Below are positions 7,874 to 16,044 of a stretch of 64,000 nucleotides of DNA, one piece after another. The notes beneath the pieces were generated by a model. That model searched no databases and was not told where the DNA came from. It saw only the letters and a program-made list of their open reading frames with translations. A program made the translations under genes and the position numbers. The stretch comes from Pseudarthrobacter sp. NBSH8 (GTDB lineage Bacteria > Actinomycetota > Actinomycetes > Actinomycetales > Micrococcaceae), in assembly GCF_014217545.1 (NCBI RefSeq), contig NZ_CP043178.1, positions 2,852,001-2,916,000 on the forward strand, given 5' to 3'. Position 1 is the stretch's first letter. Each line of letters begins with the position of its first letter.

Positions 7874-9121
7874 TCACGGCGGATAATCTCCGCCGCCCGG
7901 AAGCTGTGCCCATGCCCACAGCCAGACGATCCAAACGATCTGGAGCAGGATAAACATTGTCAGGACCGTGCCGCGGTACGCCTTGGACCGGGACAACAGC
8001 GCAGCTGCCAGGGCCAACGGGAACAGCGGGAGCAACATCCGGAAGGTACTGGTTTGGGGGTGGAGGAACAGGAGGAGGTAGCCCATATAGCAGGCGCACC
8101 AGAGGCGCAGCTCCACACCAAGCCGGACCACCGGCGGGGAGAAAAGCAGGAGCACAAAAAGGCCCGCAAAGACGAATGGTGCCACGATCCCCAGGACGGG
8201 GCCAAAGAGGTCGACACCGGTGTCGAACCAGGGCTTGAAGGGCACCAGACGGTGGCCGCGCCACACTGTCTCGGTTTTGGTATACGCCTCAATGTCGCCG
8301 GTGGCGGCCCAGGCCGTTGCCGGCCACAGCAGTGCCGAGGCACCGCCGATAACGGTCAGGCCCGCCAGGGACGCCAGCTCCCTCAGGCTGTGGGTGCCCG
8401 GCCGCTGCTCGCGCCTCCGTTCCACGAGGCGCCACAAGAAGAGAAGCCCCACCATTGCGGCAAAGGGAACGCCCACGGGACGGGAGAGGCACAGCAGGAC
8501 CACCACTGGCATAGCCGCGAAATAATGATGCCCGATGACCAGCAGCAGCGCCGTGGCCAGCAGGAAAATGGTCAGGGGCTCCGCATACGGGGCCTGGAGA
8601 ATGGCTGACACCGGAAATGTCGCGAAAAATGCCACCCCCCAAAGCGCCGCAGTGTGCGAAGCCTTGTGCCTGAACAAACAGTACAAAACCAGCGCCGCGC
8701 CCAACCCTGCCAGCATGGCGACGACCGTGAGCGCCGTGGCAGGACTGATTCCCGTCAGGCCCGCGAGCGCCTGGCCCAGGGCCGGGAAGAGCGGATAGAA
8801 GGCCCACGCATTTTCCTGCACATTGCCGGCGGCATCCGTTGGAAGTCGTGAGGGATATCCGTCGGTGATGATCCGGCCGTACCATCGCGCATCCCAGATA
8901 TTGATGAAGTTCCAGTAGTCAGGGACGGCCGGAAACCACGGATTGGGGCCTTGGTGCAGGGCTGCTGCCATAAAGATGCACGCACTGACCAGGCGGGCAG
9001 CGACGTAGAGGGCGCCAACCTGCAGCCACCATGGCCAGCGTTGGACCGCACCCGCTGCGCGGGCGCCGAATGCAGTGATCAACGCCGTCGGGCCCGTTCG
9101 GTGCCCCGTGTCAGTGCTCAA
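7874..9121 (-). CDS. polytopic mannosyltransferase-like membrane protein (PIG-V/GT family)
   Basis: 415 residues from a TTG start that shares bases with the stop of the DivIVA-like gene upstream, so the two are coupled. Around ten hydrophobic segments alternate with loops, and the first large loop carries WDARWYGRIITDGYP, the WDA-Y-x-I motif seen in PIG-V-type and related C-type glycosyltransferases that use polyprenyl-phosphate sugars. It also has YAEPLT in an early loop, another typical family element. It probably mannosylates or glycosylates lipid-linked or surface glycans at the outer face of the membrane. The true acceptor cannot be told from the sequence. Confidence 0.75.
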   Translation of the reverse strand: MSTDTGHRTGPTALITAFGARAAGAVQRWPWWLQVGALYVAARLVSACIFMAAALHQGPNPWFPAVPDYWNFINIWDARWYGRIITDGYPSRLPTDAAGNVQENAWAFYPLFPALGQALAGLTGISPATALTVVAMLAGLGAALVLYCLFRHKASHTAALWGVAFFATFPVSAILQAPYAEPLTIFLLATALLLVIGHHYFAAMPVVVLLCLSRPVGVPFAAMVGLLFLWRLVERRREQRPGTHSLRELASLAGLTVIGGASALLWPATAWAATGDIEAYTKTETVWRGHRLVPFKPWFDTGVDLFGPVLGIVAPFVFAGLFVLLLFSPPVVRLGVELRLWCACYMGYLLLFLHPQTSTFRMLLPLFPLALAAALLSRSKAYRGTVLTMFILLQIVWIVWLWAWAQLPGGGDYPP

Positions 9122-9516
9122 GCGCCGGCCTCCGGGTGCGCCGCACGTTCCACTTCCAGCAGCCGTGCCCGGAGCCTGTCCAATTCTTCGTCTTTGGCCT
9201 CGATCTGATCCCGCAATTCGTCAAGGACCTGGTCCACCTGGTCCATCCGGTATCCCCGCAGGCCGAGGGAGAAGCGGACACGGTCGACGTCAGCAGGTAC
9301 AGCCTCCGCCGGCAGCAGCACCGGCGGAAGGTTGGCGGGCGGCTGCCCGAACCCCGGGTAGAGAATCGGATTCTCCGGGACCTCGGTGCTATCGGCCGGT
9401 TCACTGCCCCGGCGGAGGAGACGCAGGATGCTGCGACGGCCACCGGCGCCTGCCCACAGGGTGGCGGCGATCAGCGCGATGGCGAGGTAGACCAGGAAAA
9501 AACTCACAGCACCCAT
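9118..9516 (-). CDS. DivIVA-domain membrane protein
   Basis: 132 residues from the ATG at 9516. One N-terminal membrane helix (about 2-22, VSFFLVYLAIALIAATLW) is followed by a Pro-rich linker and a DivIVA-like segment VRFSLGLRGYRMDQVDQVLDEL (about 85-106) and a coiled-coil helix (IEAKDEELDRLRARLLEVE). The segment matches the conserved N-terminal membrane-curvature motif of DivIVA/Wag31, here placed near the C-terminus. It may recruit polar growth or division factors. It lies 23 nt after the LOG gene and overlaps the glycosyltransferase. Confidence 0.75.
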   Translation of the reverse strand: MGAVSFFLVYLAIALIAATLWAGAGGRRSILRLLRRGSEPADSTEVPENPILYPGFGQPPANLPPVLLPAEAVPADVDRVRFSLGLRGYRMDQVDQVLDELRDQIEAKDEELDRLRARLLEVERAAHPEAGA

Positions 9517-9539
9517 CGTGCCAGACCCGGGCAGGCGGC

Positions 9540-10322
9540 CTATTCGGGCCGTTGCTCGCCATTGGTGGGAACGGGGGGCGTCCCGTGCAGCACCAGCTGC
9601 ACCGCTTCGGCAGGATCGTCCACCACCTGAATAAGGTCCAGGTCCTTTGCGGAGACCATTCCTTCGGCCACGAGGGTGCCCTTGATCCATTCGATCATCG
9701 GCCCCCAGAAGTCGACGCCCAGGAGCACGATCGGGAAGGAAGTCACCTTGCGGGTCTGGACCAGGACCATGGCTTCGAAGAGTTCATCCAGTGTCCCCAG
9801 TCCGCCCGGAAGAACGATGAAGCCCTGGGCATATTTGACGAACATGGTTTTCCGGGCGAAGAAGTACCGGAAGTTAATGCCGAGGTCCACCCACTGGTTC
9901 AGGCCCTGCTCGAACGGCAATTCAATGCCCAGCCCGACGGAGACGCCGTTGCCTTCCACGGTGCCGCGGTTGGCGGCCTCCATGGAGCCCGGACCGCCGC
10001 CGGTGATGACGGCCACGCCTGCGGCTGCCAGCTTCCGGCCTACTTCCATGCCCATTTCGTAGTACAGGCTGCCAGGCTTGGTACGGGCCGAGCCGAAGAC
10101 ACTGACGGCGGGCCCCAGATCGGCAAGCGCGCCGAACCCTTCGACGAACTCGCTCTGGATCCGGAGGACACGCCACGGGTCTGTATGGACGAACTGTCCG
10201 GCGCCCTTGGTATCAAGCAGATGCTGGTCGGACATTTCCACAGCTGCCTGCTTGCGGCGGAGTTCAAGGGGCCCCTTACGGCGCGGCTGGGAAGTTTTGG
10301 CCGGATCTGCGTTGATGCTCAT
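9540..10322 (-). CDS. TIGR00730/LOG-family nucleoside 5'-monophosphate phosphoribohydrolase
   Basis: 260 residues. The two signature motifs of the LOG family are present: GGGPGSMEAANRG (about 108-120) and PGGLGTLDEL (about 174-183). Proteins with these motifs release the base from cytokinin-type or other nucleoside monophosphates, though many bacterial members are of unknown physiological role. The first 60 residues are a longer N-terminal extension typical of the actinobacterial subgroup (Rv1205-like, from memory). TGGAGG directly precedes the ATG and a TAGCCT box lies 6 nt upstream. Confidence 0.85.
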   Translation of the reverse strand: MSINADPAKTSQPRRKGPLELRRKQAAVEMSDQHLLDTKGAGQFVHTDPWRVLRIQSEFVEGFGALADLGPAVSVFGSARTKPGSLYYEMGMEVGRKLAAAGVAVITGGGPGSMEAANRGTVEGNGVSVGLGIELPFEQGLNQWVDLGINFRYFFARKTMFVKYAQGFIVLPGGLGTLDELFEAMVLVQTRKVTSFPIVLLGVDFWGPMIEWIKGTLVAEGMVSAKDLDLIQVVDDPAEAVQLVLHGTPPVPTNGEQRPE

Positions 10323-10328
10323 CCTCCA

Positions 10329-10334
10329 AGGCTA
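10329..10334 (-). promoter_or_regulatory. -10 box for the LOG-family gene
   Basis: TAGCCT on the minus strand, 6 nt (TGGAGG) before the ATG at 10322. The spacing allows a leaderless transcript, in which case the TGGAGG would not be in the mRNA. Confidence 0.45.
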
Positions 10335-10369
10335 ATGCCAAGGCCGGCGTGCCCGTGGCAGGTATCTCT

Positions 10370-10403
10370 TGAATCACGATCCGCGCGAACTTGGCGTGAT
10401 TCA
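10370..10403. promoter_or_regulatory. 9-bp inverted repeat upstream of gluABCD (candidate operator)
   Basis: TGAATCACG at 10370-10378 and its exact complement CGTGATTCA at 10395-10403, separated by 16 nt, 36 bp before the gluA ATG. The position just upstream of the presumed -10 box suits a regulator binding site; the binding protein is unknown. Confidence 0.5.
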
Positions 10404-10426
10404 CCTCATATCCAGCCAATGTTCGC

Positions 10427-10432
10427 TAGATT
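10427..10432 (+). promoter_or_regulatory. -10 box for leaderless gluA mRNA
   Basis: TAGATT is followed by the pyrimidine stretch CTTCTT and the ATG at 10439. No Shine-Dalgarno sequence precedes the start, in contrast to gluB. Confidence 0.55.
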
Positions 10433-10438
10433 CTTCTT

Positions 10439-11194
10439 ATGACTACTCATGTGCCCGGCGATGCGCTCGTCTCCCTGAATGGTGTGAATAAGCATTACGG
10501 TCAGTTACACGTTTTGAAGGACATCAATCTCCACGTCCGCAAGGGCGAAGTGGTGGTGGTCATTGGCCCGTCAGGCTCAGGAAAGTCCACGTTGTGCCGT
10601 GCCATCAACCGTCTCGAAACCATTGAAGGCGGCACCATCAGCATTGATGGAAAGGTGTTGCCGGAGGAGGGGAAGGAGTTGGCGCAGCTCCGCGCCGACG
10701 TCGGCATGGTCTTTCAGTCATTCAATCTTTTCGCGCACAAGACCATCCTTGAGAACGTGACGCTTGGTCCCATCAAGGTCAAAGGCGTTGCCAAGGCCCA
10801 GGCCGACAACGAAGCCATGGCGTTGCTTGAGCGTGTGGGCGTGGGTCACCAGGCCCCCAAACTCCCGGCGCAGCTCTCCGGCGGCCAGCAGCAGCGCGTG
10901 GCAATCGCCCGCGCCCTGGCCATGAAGCCCAAGGTCATGCTCTTTGATGAGCCCACCTCGGCGCTGGACCCCGAGATGATCAACGAAGTGCTCGATGTCA
11001 TGATCCAGCTGGCCAAGGAAGGCATGACCATGGTTGTGGTCACGCACGAAATGGGTTTCGCCCGGAAGGCCGCCGACCGTGTGGTCTTCATGGCGGACGG
11101 ACAGATCGTCGAGGACGCCAAGCCGGAAGAATTCTTCACCAACCCGCAGAGTGATCGCGCTAAGGACTTCCTCTCCAAGCTGCTCACCAACTGA
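10439..11194 (+). CDS. gluA: glutamate ABC transporter ATP-binding protein
   Basis: 251 residues. Walker [10 protein letters not shown] (about 42-50), Q-loop in VFQSFNLF, signature [13 protein letters not shown] (about 146-158), Walker [14 protein letters not shown] and the switch histidine in VVTHEMGFA are all intact, and the protein is of the polar amino acid (HisP/GlnQ) size and type. It drives uptake by the GluC/GluD permeases. It heads an operon gluA-gluB-gluC-gluD, the order known from corynebacterial glutamate uptake. Confidence 0.95.
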   Translation: MTTHVPGDALVSLNGVNKHYGQLHVLKDINLHVRKGEVVVVIGPSGSGKSTLCRAINRLETIEGGTISIDGKVLPEEGKELAQLRADVGMVFQSFNLFAHKTILENVTLGPIKVKGVAKAQADNEAMALLERVGVGHQAPKLPAQLSGGQQQRVAIARALAMKPKVMLFDEPTSALDPEMINEVLDVMIQLAKEGMTMVVVTHEMGFARKAADRVVFMADGQIVEDAKPEEFFTNPQSDRAKDFLSKLLTN

Positions 11195-11265
11195 TTCCAC
11201 CAACGAACACACACACCAGTTCGCACCCAGGCCGTGACCCACGGCCAACCAATGAAAGGAATGTC

Positions 11266-12153
11266 ATGAAGGCATTTATGACCCGCCGGAAGTCGTTCTT
11301 CGTGGCGGCTACTGCTGCCCTGGCGCTGTCCCTGAGCGCATGTGGCGGCGGTACCCCCGGCACCACCAGCGATCCCACTGTGGCCGAAAAGCCCACGTTC
11401 GCGGCCGGCACCACCATGGAAAAGCTGGCCTCTGCCGGAACCATCAAGATCGGCACCAAATACGATCAGCCGCTCTTCGGTCAAGTTGGCCTGGACGGCA
11501 AGCCCGTGGGATTCGACGTCGAGATGGGTAAGCTGATCGCAGCCAAACTGGGCATCGCTGCGGACAAGATCGAATGGTCCGAGACGGTCTCCGCCAACCG
11601 CGAGCCGTTCATTGAGCAGGGCAAGGTGGACATTGTCATCGCCACCTACACCATCAACGACAAGCGCAAGCAGGTTGTCAGCTTCGCAGGCCCCTATTAC
11701 GAGGCCGGTCAGGCTTTGATGGTGAACAAGGACAACGATTCCATTAAGAAGCCCGAGGACGTCGCGGGCAAGAAGGTCTGCTCAGTCACCGGCTCGACGC
11801 CGGCCGCCACAATCGTGGACAAGTACCAGGCCGAACTCGTTCCGGCCGCCACTTACTCTGCGTGCCTGGAGCCGCTGCGCAACAAGCAGGTTGAGGCCAT
11901 CACCACCGACAACGTGATCCTGGCCGGTTTTGTGGACAAGGAACCCAACGCCTTCAAACTGGCCTCGGACGAGACATTCACCAAGGAGCCTTACGGCATC
12001 GGCCTGAAGAAGGACGACACCGAGTTCCGCAACTGGATCAACGACCAGCTCGAGGCGTTTGGCAAGGACGGGTCCTACAAGAAGGCCTGGGAAGCCACTG
12101 CCGGCACAGTCATCAAGACCGCGCCTGACCTTCCCGCCATCAACCGCTACTAG
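11266..12153 (+). CDS. gluB: glutamate-binding lipoprotein
   Basis: 295 residues with a lipoprotein signal: basic start, hydrophobic stretch and lipobox LSAC with the cysteine at about residue 26. The rest is a type-3 solute-binding protein (SBP_bac_3): GTIKIGTKYDQP, VGFDVEMGKLIA, and a SEtVSANREPFIEQGKVD-like region that resembles known glutamate-binding proteins. A Shine-Dalgarno GAAAGGAA precedes the ATG. It delivers glutamate (or a related acidic amino acid) to GluCD. Confidence 0.92.
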   Translation: MKAFMTRRKSFFVAATAALALSLSACGGGTPGTTSDPTVAEKPTFAAGTTMEKLASAGTIKIGTKYDQPLFGQVGLDGKPVGFDVEMGKLIAAKLGIAADKIEWSETVSANREPFIEQGKVDIVIATYTINDKRKQVVSFAGPYYEAGQALMVNKDNDSIKKPEDVAGKKVCSVTGSTPAATIVDKYQAELVPAATYSACLEPLRNKQVEAITTDNVILAGFVDKEPNAFKLASDETFTKEPYGIGLKKDDTEFRNWINDQLEAFGKDGSYKKAWEATAGTVIKTAPDLPAINRY

Positions 12154-12166
12154 GTAAAAACGACGC

Positions 12167-12204
12167 CTTCCGGGGAATGAGCTGCACAGCCCGTTTCCCG
12201 GAAG
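12167..12204 (+). terminator. intercistronic hairpin between gluB and gluC
   Basis: CTTCCGGG at 12167-12174 pairs with CCCGGAAG at 12197-12204. Hairpins after the binding-protein gene often stabilise that part of the mRNA and reduce downstream expression; there is no T-tract. Confidence 0.5.
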
Positions 12205-12252
12205 CCGCCAACCTGCTCACGAGAACGTCTACGCCCAGAGCCGAAGGACCCT

Positions 12253-12903
12253 ATGGAAGTCATCATTGAAAACCTCCCCCTTTATTGGGAAGGACTTCTG
12301 CGCACGCTCTTTCTTTCCGTCGTCTCCGGGATCATCGCCCTCATCCTCGGAACACTCCTGGCAGCCGCCCGTGTCTCCCCCGTCGCGGCTCTTCGCGGTT
12401 TCAGCACTGTCTACGTGGAAATCCTCCGGAACACTCCGCTCACCATTGCGTTCTTCTTCGCGGCAATCGTTCTGCCCCGCCTGGGTGTGACCTTTGAACA
12501 GTTTGAGGTCGCTGCCATCATTGCCCTCAGTGCCTACACCGCCGCATTTATTGCCGAAGCCGTGCGCTCGGGCGTGAACAGCGTCCCCATCGGCCAGGCC
12601 GAGGCCGCACGAAGCATCGGCATGAAGTTCGGCCAGGTGCTGTCCCTCATCATCCTCCCCCAGGCTTTGCGGACGGTGATCCCACCGCTGATCAACATCC
12701 TGATTGCCCTGGTGAAGAACTCTTCCGTCGCTGGTGCGTTCTTTGTCCTGGAACTCTTCGGCTACGGCCGCCAGATGGCCAACGCCAACGGAGATCAGGT
12801 CCTGACGGTACTGCTGGGCGTGGCGTTCTTCTATCTGCTCCTCACCGTTCCGCTGGGCATCATGGCCAGCGCGGTGGAACGAAAGGTGGCGATTGCCCGA
12901 TGA
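12253..12903 (+). CDS. gluC: glutamate ABC transporter permease GluC
   Basis: 216 residues with five hydrophobic segments. The EAA loop is seen in GQAEAARSIGMKFGQVLSLIILPQA (split here as GQAEAARSIGM and IILPQALR, about 115-138), which contacts the ATPase. The start MEVIIENLPLYWEGLLRTL is typical of the HisM/GluC family. The stop overlaps the gluD start by 4 nt (ATGA). Confidence 0.93.
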   Translation: MEVIIENLPLYWEGLLRTLFLSVVSGIIALILGTLLAAARVSPVAALRGFSTVYVEILRNTPLTIAFFFAAIVLPRLGVTFEQFEVAAIIALSAYTAAFIAEAVRSGVNSVPIGQAEAARSIGMKFGQVLSLIILPQALRTVIPPLINILIALVKNSSVAGAFFVLELFGYGRQMANANGDQVLTVLLGVAFFYLLLTVPLGIMASAVERKVAIAR

Positions 12904-13757
12904 CTTCAGTCCTCTACGACGTCCCCGGTCCCAAAGCGCGCCGGATATCGCTCATTGGTTCCGTGGTGGGCTCTGTCCTGATCCTCGGCCTCATTGCCTG
13001 GATTGTCATGACCCTCGCCCAACAAGGGATCTTTGAGGGCCGCCGCTGGGCCATCTTCACACGCGCCGATGTGTGGTCCCTGCTCGGAAACGGTGTCATG
13101 TCGACGCTCAGCGCCGCAGCCATCGCAGCGATCATCGCATTTCCGCTTGGGCTGATGCTGTCACTGCTGCGGATCTCCCTGGTCGCCTGGATCCGGATCC
13201 CTGCGCGGGTGGTCCTTGAGTTCCTGCGCGGCATGCCGGTTGTCCTGATGATGTTCTTCGTCCTGCTGGTGTTCGGGACCAGTTCGTTCATCGCAGTGGT
13301 GGCCGGTCTGGTTCTGTACAACGCCGCCATCTTCGCGGAGATCATCCGGGCCGGCATCCAGTCATTGCCGAAGGGTCAGCGTGAGGCGGGCCTGACCATC
13401 GGCCTGACAAGCTTCCAGTCCCGGATGCTCATCGAACTGCCCCAGGCTGTTCGCCGCATGATGCCATCTCTGGTGGCCCAGTTGGTGGTACTCCTAAAGG
13501 ACACCTCACTTGGCTACATCGTGGCCTATGGCGAGCTCCTGCGCGCAGTGCAGGTCATGGCGGACTTCCTGGGCACCGCTTTCCTGTTTCCGATCTTCTT
13601 TGTGGCCGCTGCCATCTACATCGCCATCAATATTTCGGTATCCCGGATCGCGGTCTGGATCGAGCGCCGAGGTTCGAGCAAGGCGGCCGGTGGCGTGGCC
13701 AAGGTGCCGACCGCAGTAGTGGCACCTGAACTACCGGACGTGCGCGAACCCAAGTAG
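12900..13757 (+). CDS. gluD: glutamate ABC transporter permease GluD
   Basis: 285 residues, longer than GluC because of an N-terminal cytoplasmic part and one extra membrane segment, and a C-terminal charged tail. The EAA loop is GQREAGLTIGL followed by IELPQAVRRM (about 158-185). It starts within the gluC stop codon. Two different permeases make the heterodimeric channel with GluA. A strong terminator hairpin follows. Confidence 0.93.
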   Translation: MTSVLYDVPGPKARRISLIGSVVGSVLILGLIAWIVMTLAQQGIFEGRRWAIFTRADVWSLLGNGVMSTLSAAAIAAIIAFPLGLMLSLLRISLVAWIRIPARVVLEFLRGMPVVLMMFFVLLVFGTSSFIAVVAGLVLYNAAIFAEIIRAGIQSLPKGQREAGLTIGLTSFQSRMLIELPQAVRRMMPSLVAQLVVLLKDTSLGYIVAYGELLRAVQVMADFLGTAFLFPIFFVAAAIYIAINISVSRIAVWIERRGSSKAAGGVAKVPTAVVAPELPDVREPK

Positions 13758-13767
13758 CAACACCCAC

Positions 13768-13821
13768 CACGCAAGCAGAAGGGTCCGCAGCCTGCTGGCT
13801 GCGGACCCTTCTGCTTGCGTG
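13768..13821. terminator. bidirectional hairpin terminator between gluD and dapE
   Basis: A perfect 23-bp stem (13768-13790 with 13799-13821) and an 8-nt loop stands between the convergent stops. There is no long T-tract on either side, but the stability and position make termination in both directions likely. Confidence 0.8.
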
Positions 13822-14958
13822 CTACGCCGCGAGCCAGCTCCGTAACGCCCGCAGGCATTCCCGGATGGCGGCGGCGTCAACGTGCTCGTTGTCCTTGTGG
13901 GCCAGCAACGGATCGCCGGGCCCGAAGTTCACAGCGGGGATCCCCAGTTCGCTGAAACGCGCGACGTCGGTCCAGCCGTATTTCGGTTTCGGCTCGGCTC
14001 CCACGGCCGCTACGAAGGACGCCGCGGCAGGGTGGTTCAGTCCGGGCCGCGCGCCAGCGGCAGCGTCCGTGCGGACCACAGCGAAGCCCTCCAACAGTTC
14101 CCGGACATGCGCCTCCGCCTGGTCCGGCGTTTTGTCCGGGGCGAAGCGGTAGTTGATCTCAACCACGCACCGGTCCGGAATAACGTTGCCCGCTGTGCCG
14201 CCGTTGATCTTCACGGCGTTGAGGCTCTCCCGGTAGTCCAGTCCGTCCACGTTGATGGTCTGCGGTTCGTAGGCTGCCAGCCGGGCAAGGATGGGTGCAG
14301 CCGCGTGGATGGCGTTGCGGCCCATCCACGCACGCGCGGAGTGCGCGGCCTCGCCCACCGTGGTGGCCTCAAAACGGCTGGTGCCGTTGCAGCCACCCTC
14401 GACGGTGCCATGGGTCGGCTCCAGGAGGATTGCAAAGTCGCCGCCCAGGAGGCTGCCGTGGTTGCGGACAAGGCGGCCCAGCCCGCTCTTGACGGCTTCC
14501 ACTTCCTCGTGGTCATAGAACACGAAGGTGACGTCGCGCTTGGGCTCCGCGCCGCCGTCGAACATTGTGGCCGCCAGCGCCAGCTGCACGGCGACGCCGC
14601 CTTTCATGTCGGTGGCTCCGCGGCCGTAGAGCACGCCCTCGCCCGGGATACCTGATTCCCAGGTGGACGGGACGGTTCCGCGCGCTCCTTCGGTGACGGG
14701 CAACGGCACTGTGTCCAGGTGTCCGGCGAGGATGACGCGTTCCGCCCTGCCCAGTTCGGTGCGGGCGATGAGGGAGTCACCGTCCCGGACCACCAGGAGT
14801 CCGGGGATGGCCCGCAGCGCGGCTTCGACGGCGTCGGCCAGTACCGTCTCATTCCCGGAGACGCTGTTGATGTCCATGATGGCGGCCGTGAGCACGGAGA
14901 CATCCTGACGGAGGTCCAAAGGCACGGTGATGGATTCAGGGGCGGTTTCGGCAGTCAC
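13822..14958 (-). CDS. dapE: succinyl-diaminopimelate desuccinylase
   Basis: 378 residues from a GTG start. M20 metallopeptidase features are intact: metal-ligand motif GHLDTVPLP (about 78-86), the bridging Asp in ATDMKGGVA, the catalytic EE in HEEVEAV (about 150-156) and the conserved VVEINYRFAP in the dimerisation domain. It releases succinate from N-succinyl-LL-diaminopimelate in the lysine/DAP pathway. It is divergent from dapD, its pathway partner, with only 50 bp between the starts. Confidence 0.92.
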   Translation of the reverse strand: MTAETAPESITVPLDLRQDVSVLTAAIMDINSVSGNETVLADAVEAALRAIPGLLVVRDGDSLIARTELGRAERVILAGHLDTVPLPVTEGARGTVPSTWESGIPGEGVLYGRGATDMKGGVAVQLALAATMFDGGAEPKRDVTFVFYDHEEVEAVKSGLGRLVRNHGSLLGGDFAILLEPTHGTVEGGCNGTSRFEATTVGEAAHSARAWMGRNAIHAAAPILARLAAYEPQTINVDGLDYRESLNAVKINGGTAGNVIPDRCVVEINYRFAPDKTPDQAEAHVRELLEGFAVVRTDAAAGARPGLNHPAAASFVAAVGAEPKPKYGWTDVARFSELGIPAVNFGPGDPLLAHKDNEHVDAAAIRECLRALRSWLAA

Positions 14959-14962
14959 GTTG

Positions 14963-15004
14963 CCAGTCTAGTTCGATCGCGGTGCCCGCCTCTCGCTAGA
15001 CTGG
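14963..15004. promoter_or_regulatory. dapE/dapD divergent promoter inverted repeat
   Basis: CCAGTCTAG at 14963-14971 is the exact inverse of CTAGACTGG at 14996-15004, with 24 nt between. Each arm contains a TAGACT: on the minus strand 14970-14965, 6 nt before the dapE GTG; on the plus strand 14997-15002, 6 nt before the dapD ATG. The two promoters are thus symmetric and both predict leaderless mRNAs. Confidence 0.6.
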
Positions 15005-15008
15005 GGCC

Positions 15009-16037
15009 ATGACTGAGACCGCTACCTCCGCCGCGCCCGAGAACCAAAACGCAACTTCCGAAGCCCGCTCCGCCCACGGGTTCGGCCTGGCAACCATCGC
15101 CAGCGCCACGGGCGAAGCCACCGTCCTTGACGTCTGGTTCCCCGCGCCCGCCCTGGGCGTTGCGGCCGAAAACCTGCGCGCTGTGGAGAACGCCGACGAA
15201 TCCCTGGTCCAGCTCGCAGAAAGCGGCACCGACGCGGACCGCGGGACCGAGCAGAAGGTGGTCTTCGTCCAGATCAACCTCGATGAAGCTCCGGCCGACA
15301 CCGCCGACGCGTACCTCCGCCTGCACCTCCTCTCCCACCGGCTGGTCCGGCCCAACACCATCAACCTGGACGGAATCTTCGGCAAGCTCCCCAACGTGGT
15401 GTGGACCAACTTCGGTCCCGCCGCCGTGGAAGGCTTCGAACTGACCCGGGCCAGGCTTCGCCGCCGTGGCGCCGTTACCGTTTACGGGGTGGACAAGTTC
15501 CCCCGCATGGTGGACTACGTGGTGCCCTCCGGTGTCCGGATCGCCGACGCCGACCGCGTCCGCCTCGGCGCCCACCTCGCTGAAGGCACCACCGTGATGC
15601 ACGAAGGCTTTGTGAACTTCAACGCCGGCACCCTGGGCGCTTCCATGGTGGAGGGGCGTATCTCGGCTGGCGTCGTCGCCGGCGACGGCAGCGACGTGGG
15701 CGGCGGCGCGTCGATCATGGGCACCCTCTCCGGGGGCGGCAAGGAAAAGATCGTCATCGGTGAGCGCGTCCTGCTGGGCGCCAACTCCGGCGTGGGCATC
15801 AGCGTCGGCGATGACTCCGTGGTGGAGGCAGGCCTCTACGTCACCGCAGGAACCCGCGTGCTTGTTCCCGGGCCCAAGGACGAGAATGGCGAGGACACCG
15901 CCAAGATCGTGAAGGCAGCCGAGCTGTCGGGCGTCCCCAACCTCCTGTTCCGGCGCAACTCCACCACCGGCGCCGTAGAGGTGTTGCCGCGCAAGGGCCA
16001 GACCGTGGAACTCAACGACGCCCTCCACGCCAACTGA
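15009..16037 (+). CDS. dapD: tetrahydrodipicolinate N-succinyltransferase
   Basis: 342 residues, the long actinobacterial form. The N-terminal half has [12 protein letters not shown], and the C-terminal half is a left-handed beta-helix of hexapeptide repeats ([52 protein letters not shown]). It transfers succinyl from succinyl-CoA to tetrahydrodipicolinate, making the substrate for the aminotransferase DapC. It is followed after 7 nt by an exported lysozyme-like gene. Confidence 0.93.
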   Translation: MTETATSAAPENQNATSEARSAHGFGLATIASATGEATVLDVWFPAPALGVAAENLRAVENADESLVQLAESGTDADRGTEQKVVFVQINLDEAPADTADAYLRLHLLSHRLVRPNTINLDGIFGKLPNVVWTNFGPAAVEGFELTRARLRRRGAVTVYGVDKFPRMVDYVVPSGVRIADADRVRLGAHLAEGTTVMHEGFVNFNAGTLGASMVEGRISAGVVAGDGSDVGGGASIMGTLSGGGKEKIVIGERVLLGANSGVGISVGDDSVVEAGLYVTAGTRVLVPGPKDENGEDTAKIVKAAELSGVPNLLFRRNSTTGAVEVLPRKGQTVELNDALHAN

Positions 16038-16044
16038 CCTGTCA

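Noticed and set aside
9075..10442. 455-codon open frame antisense to the LOG and DivIVA-like genes
   Set aside because: Both genes beneath it have clear family motifs and proper starts; the long frame has none.
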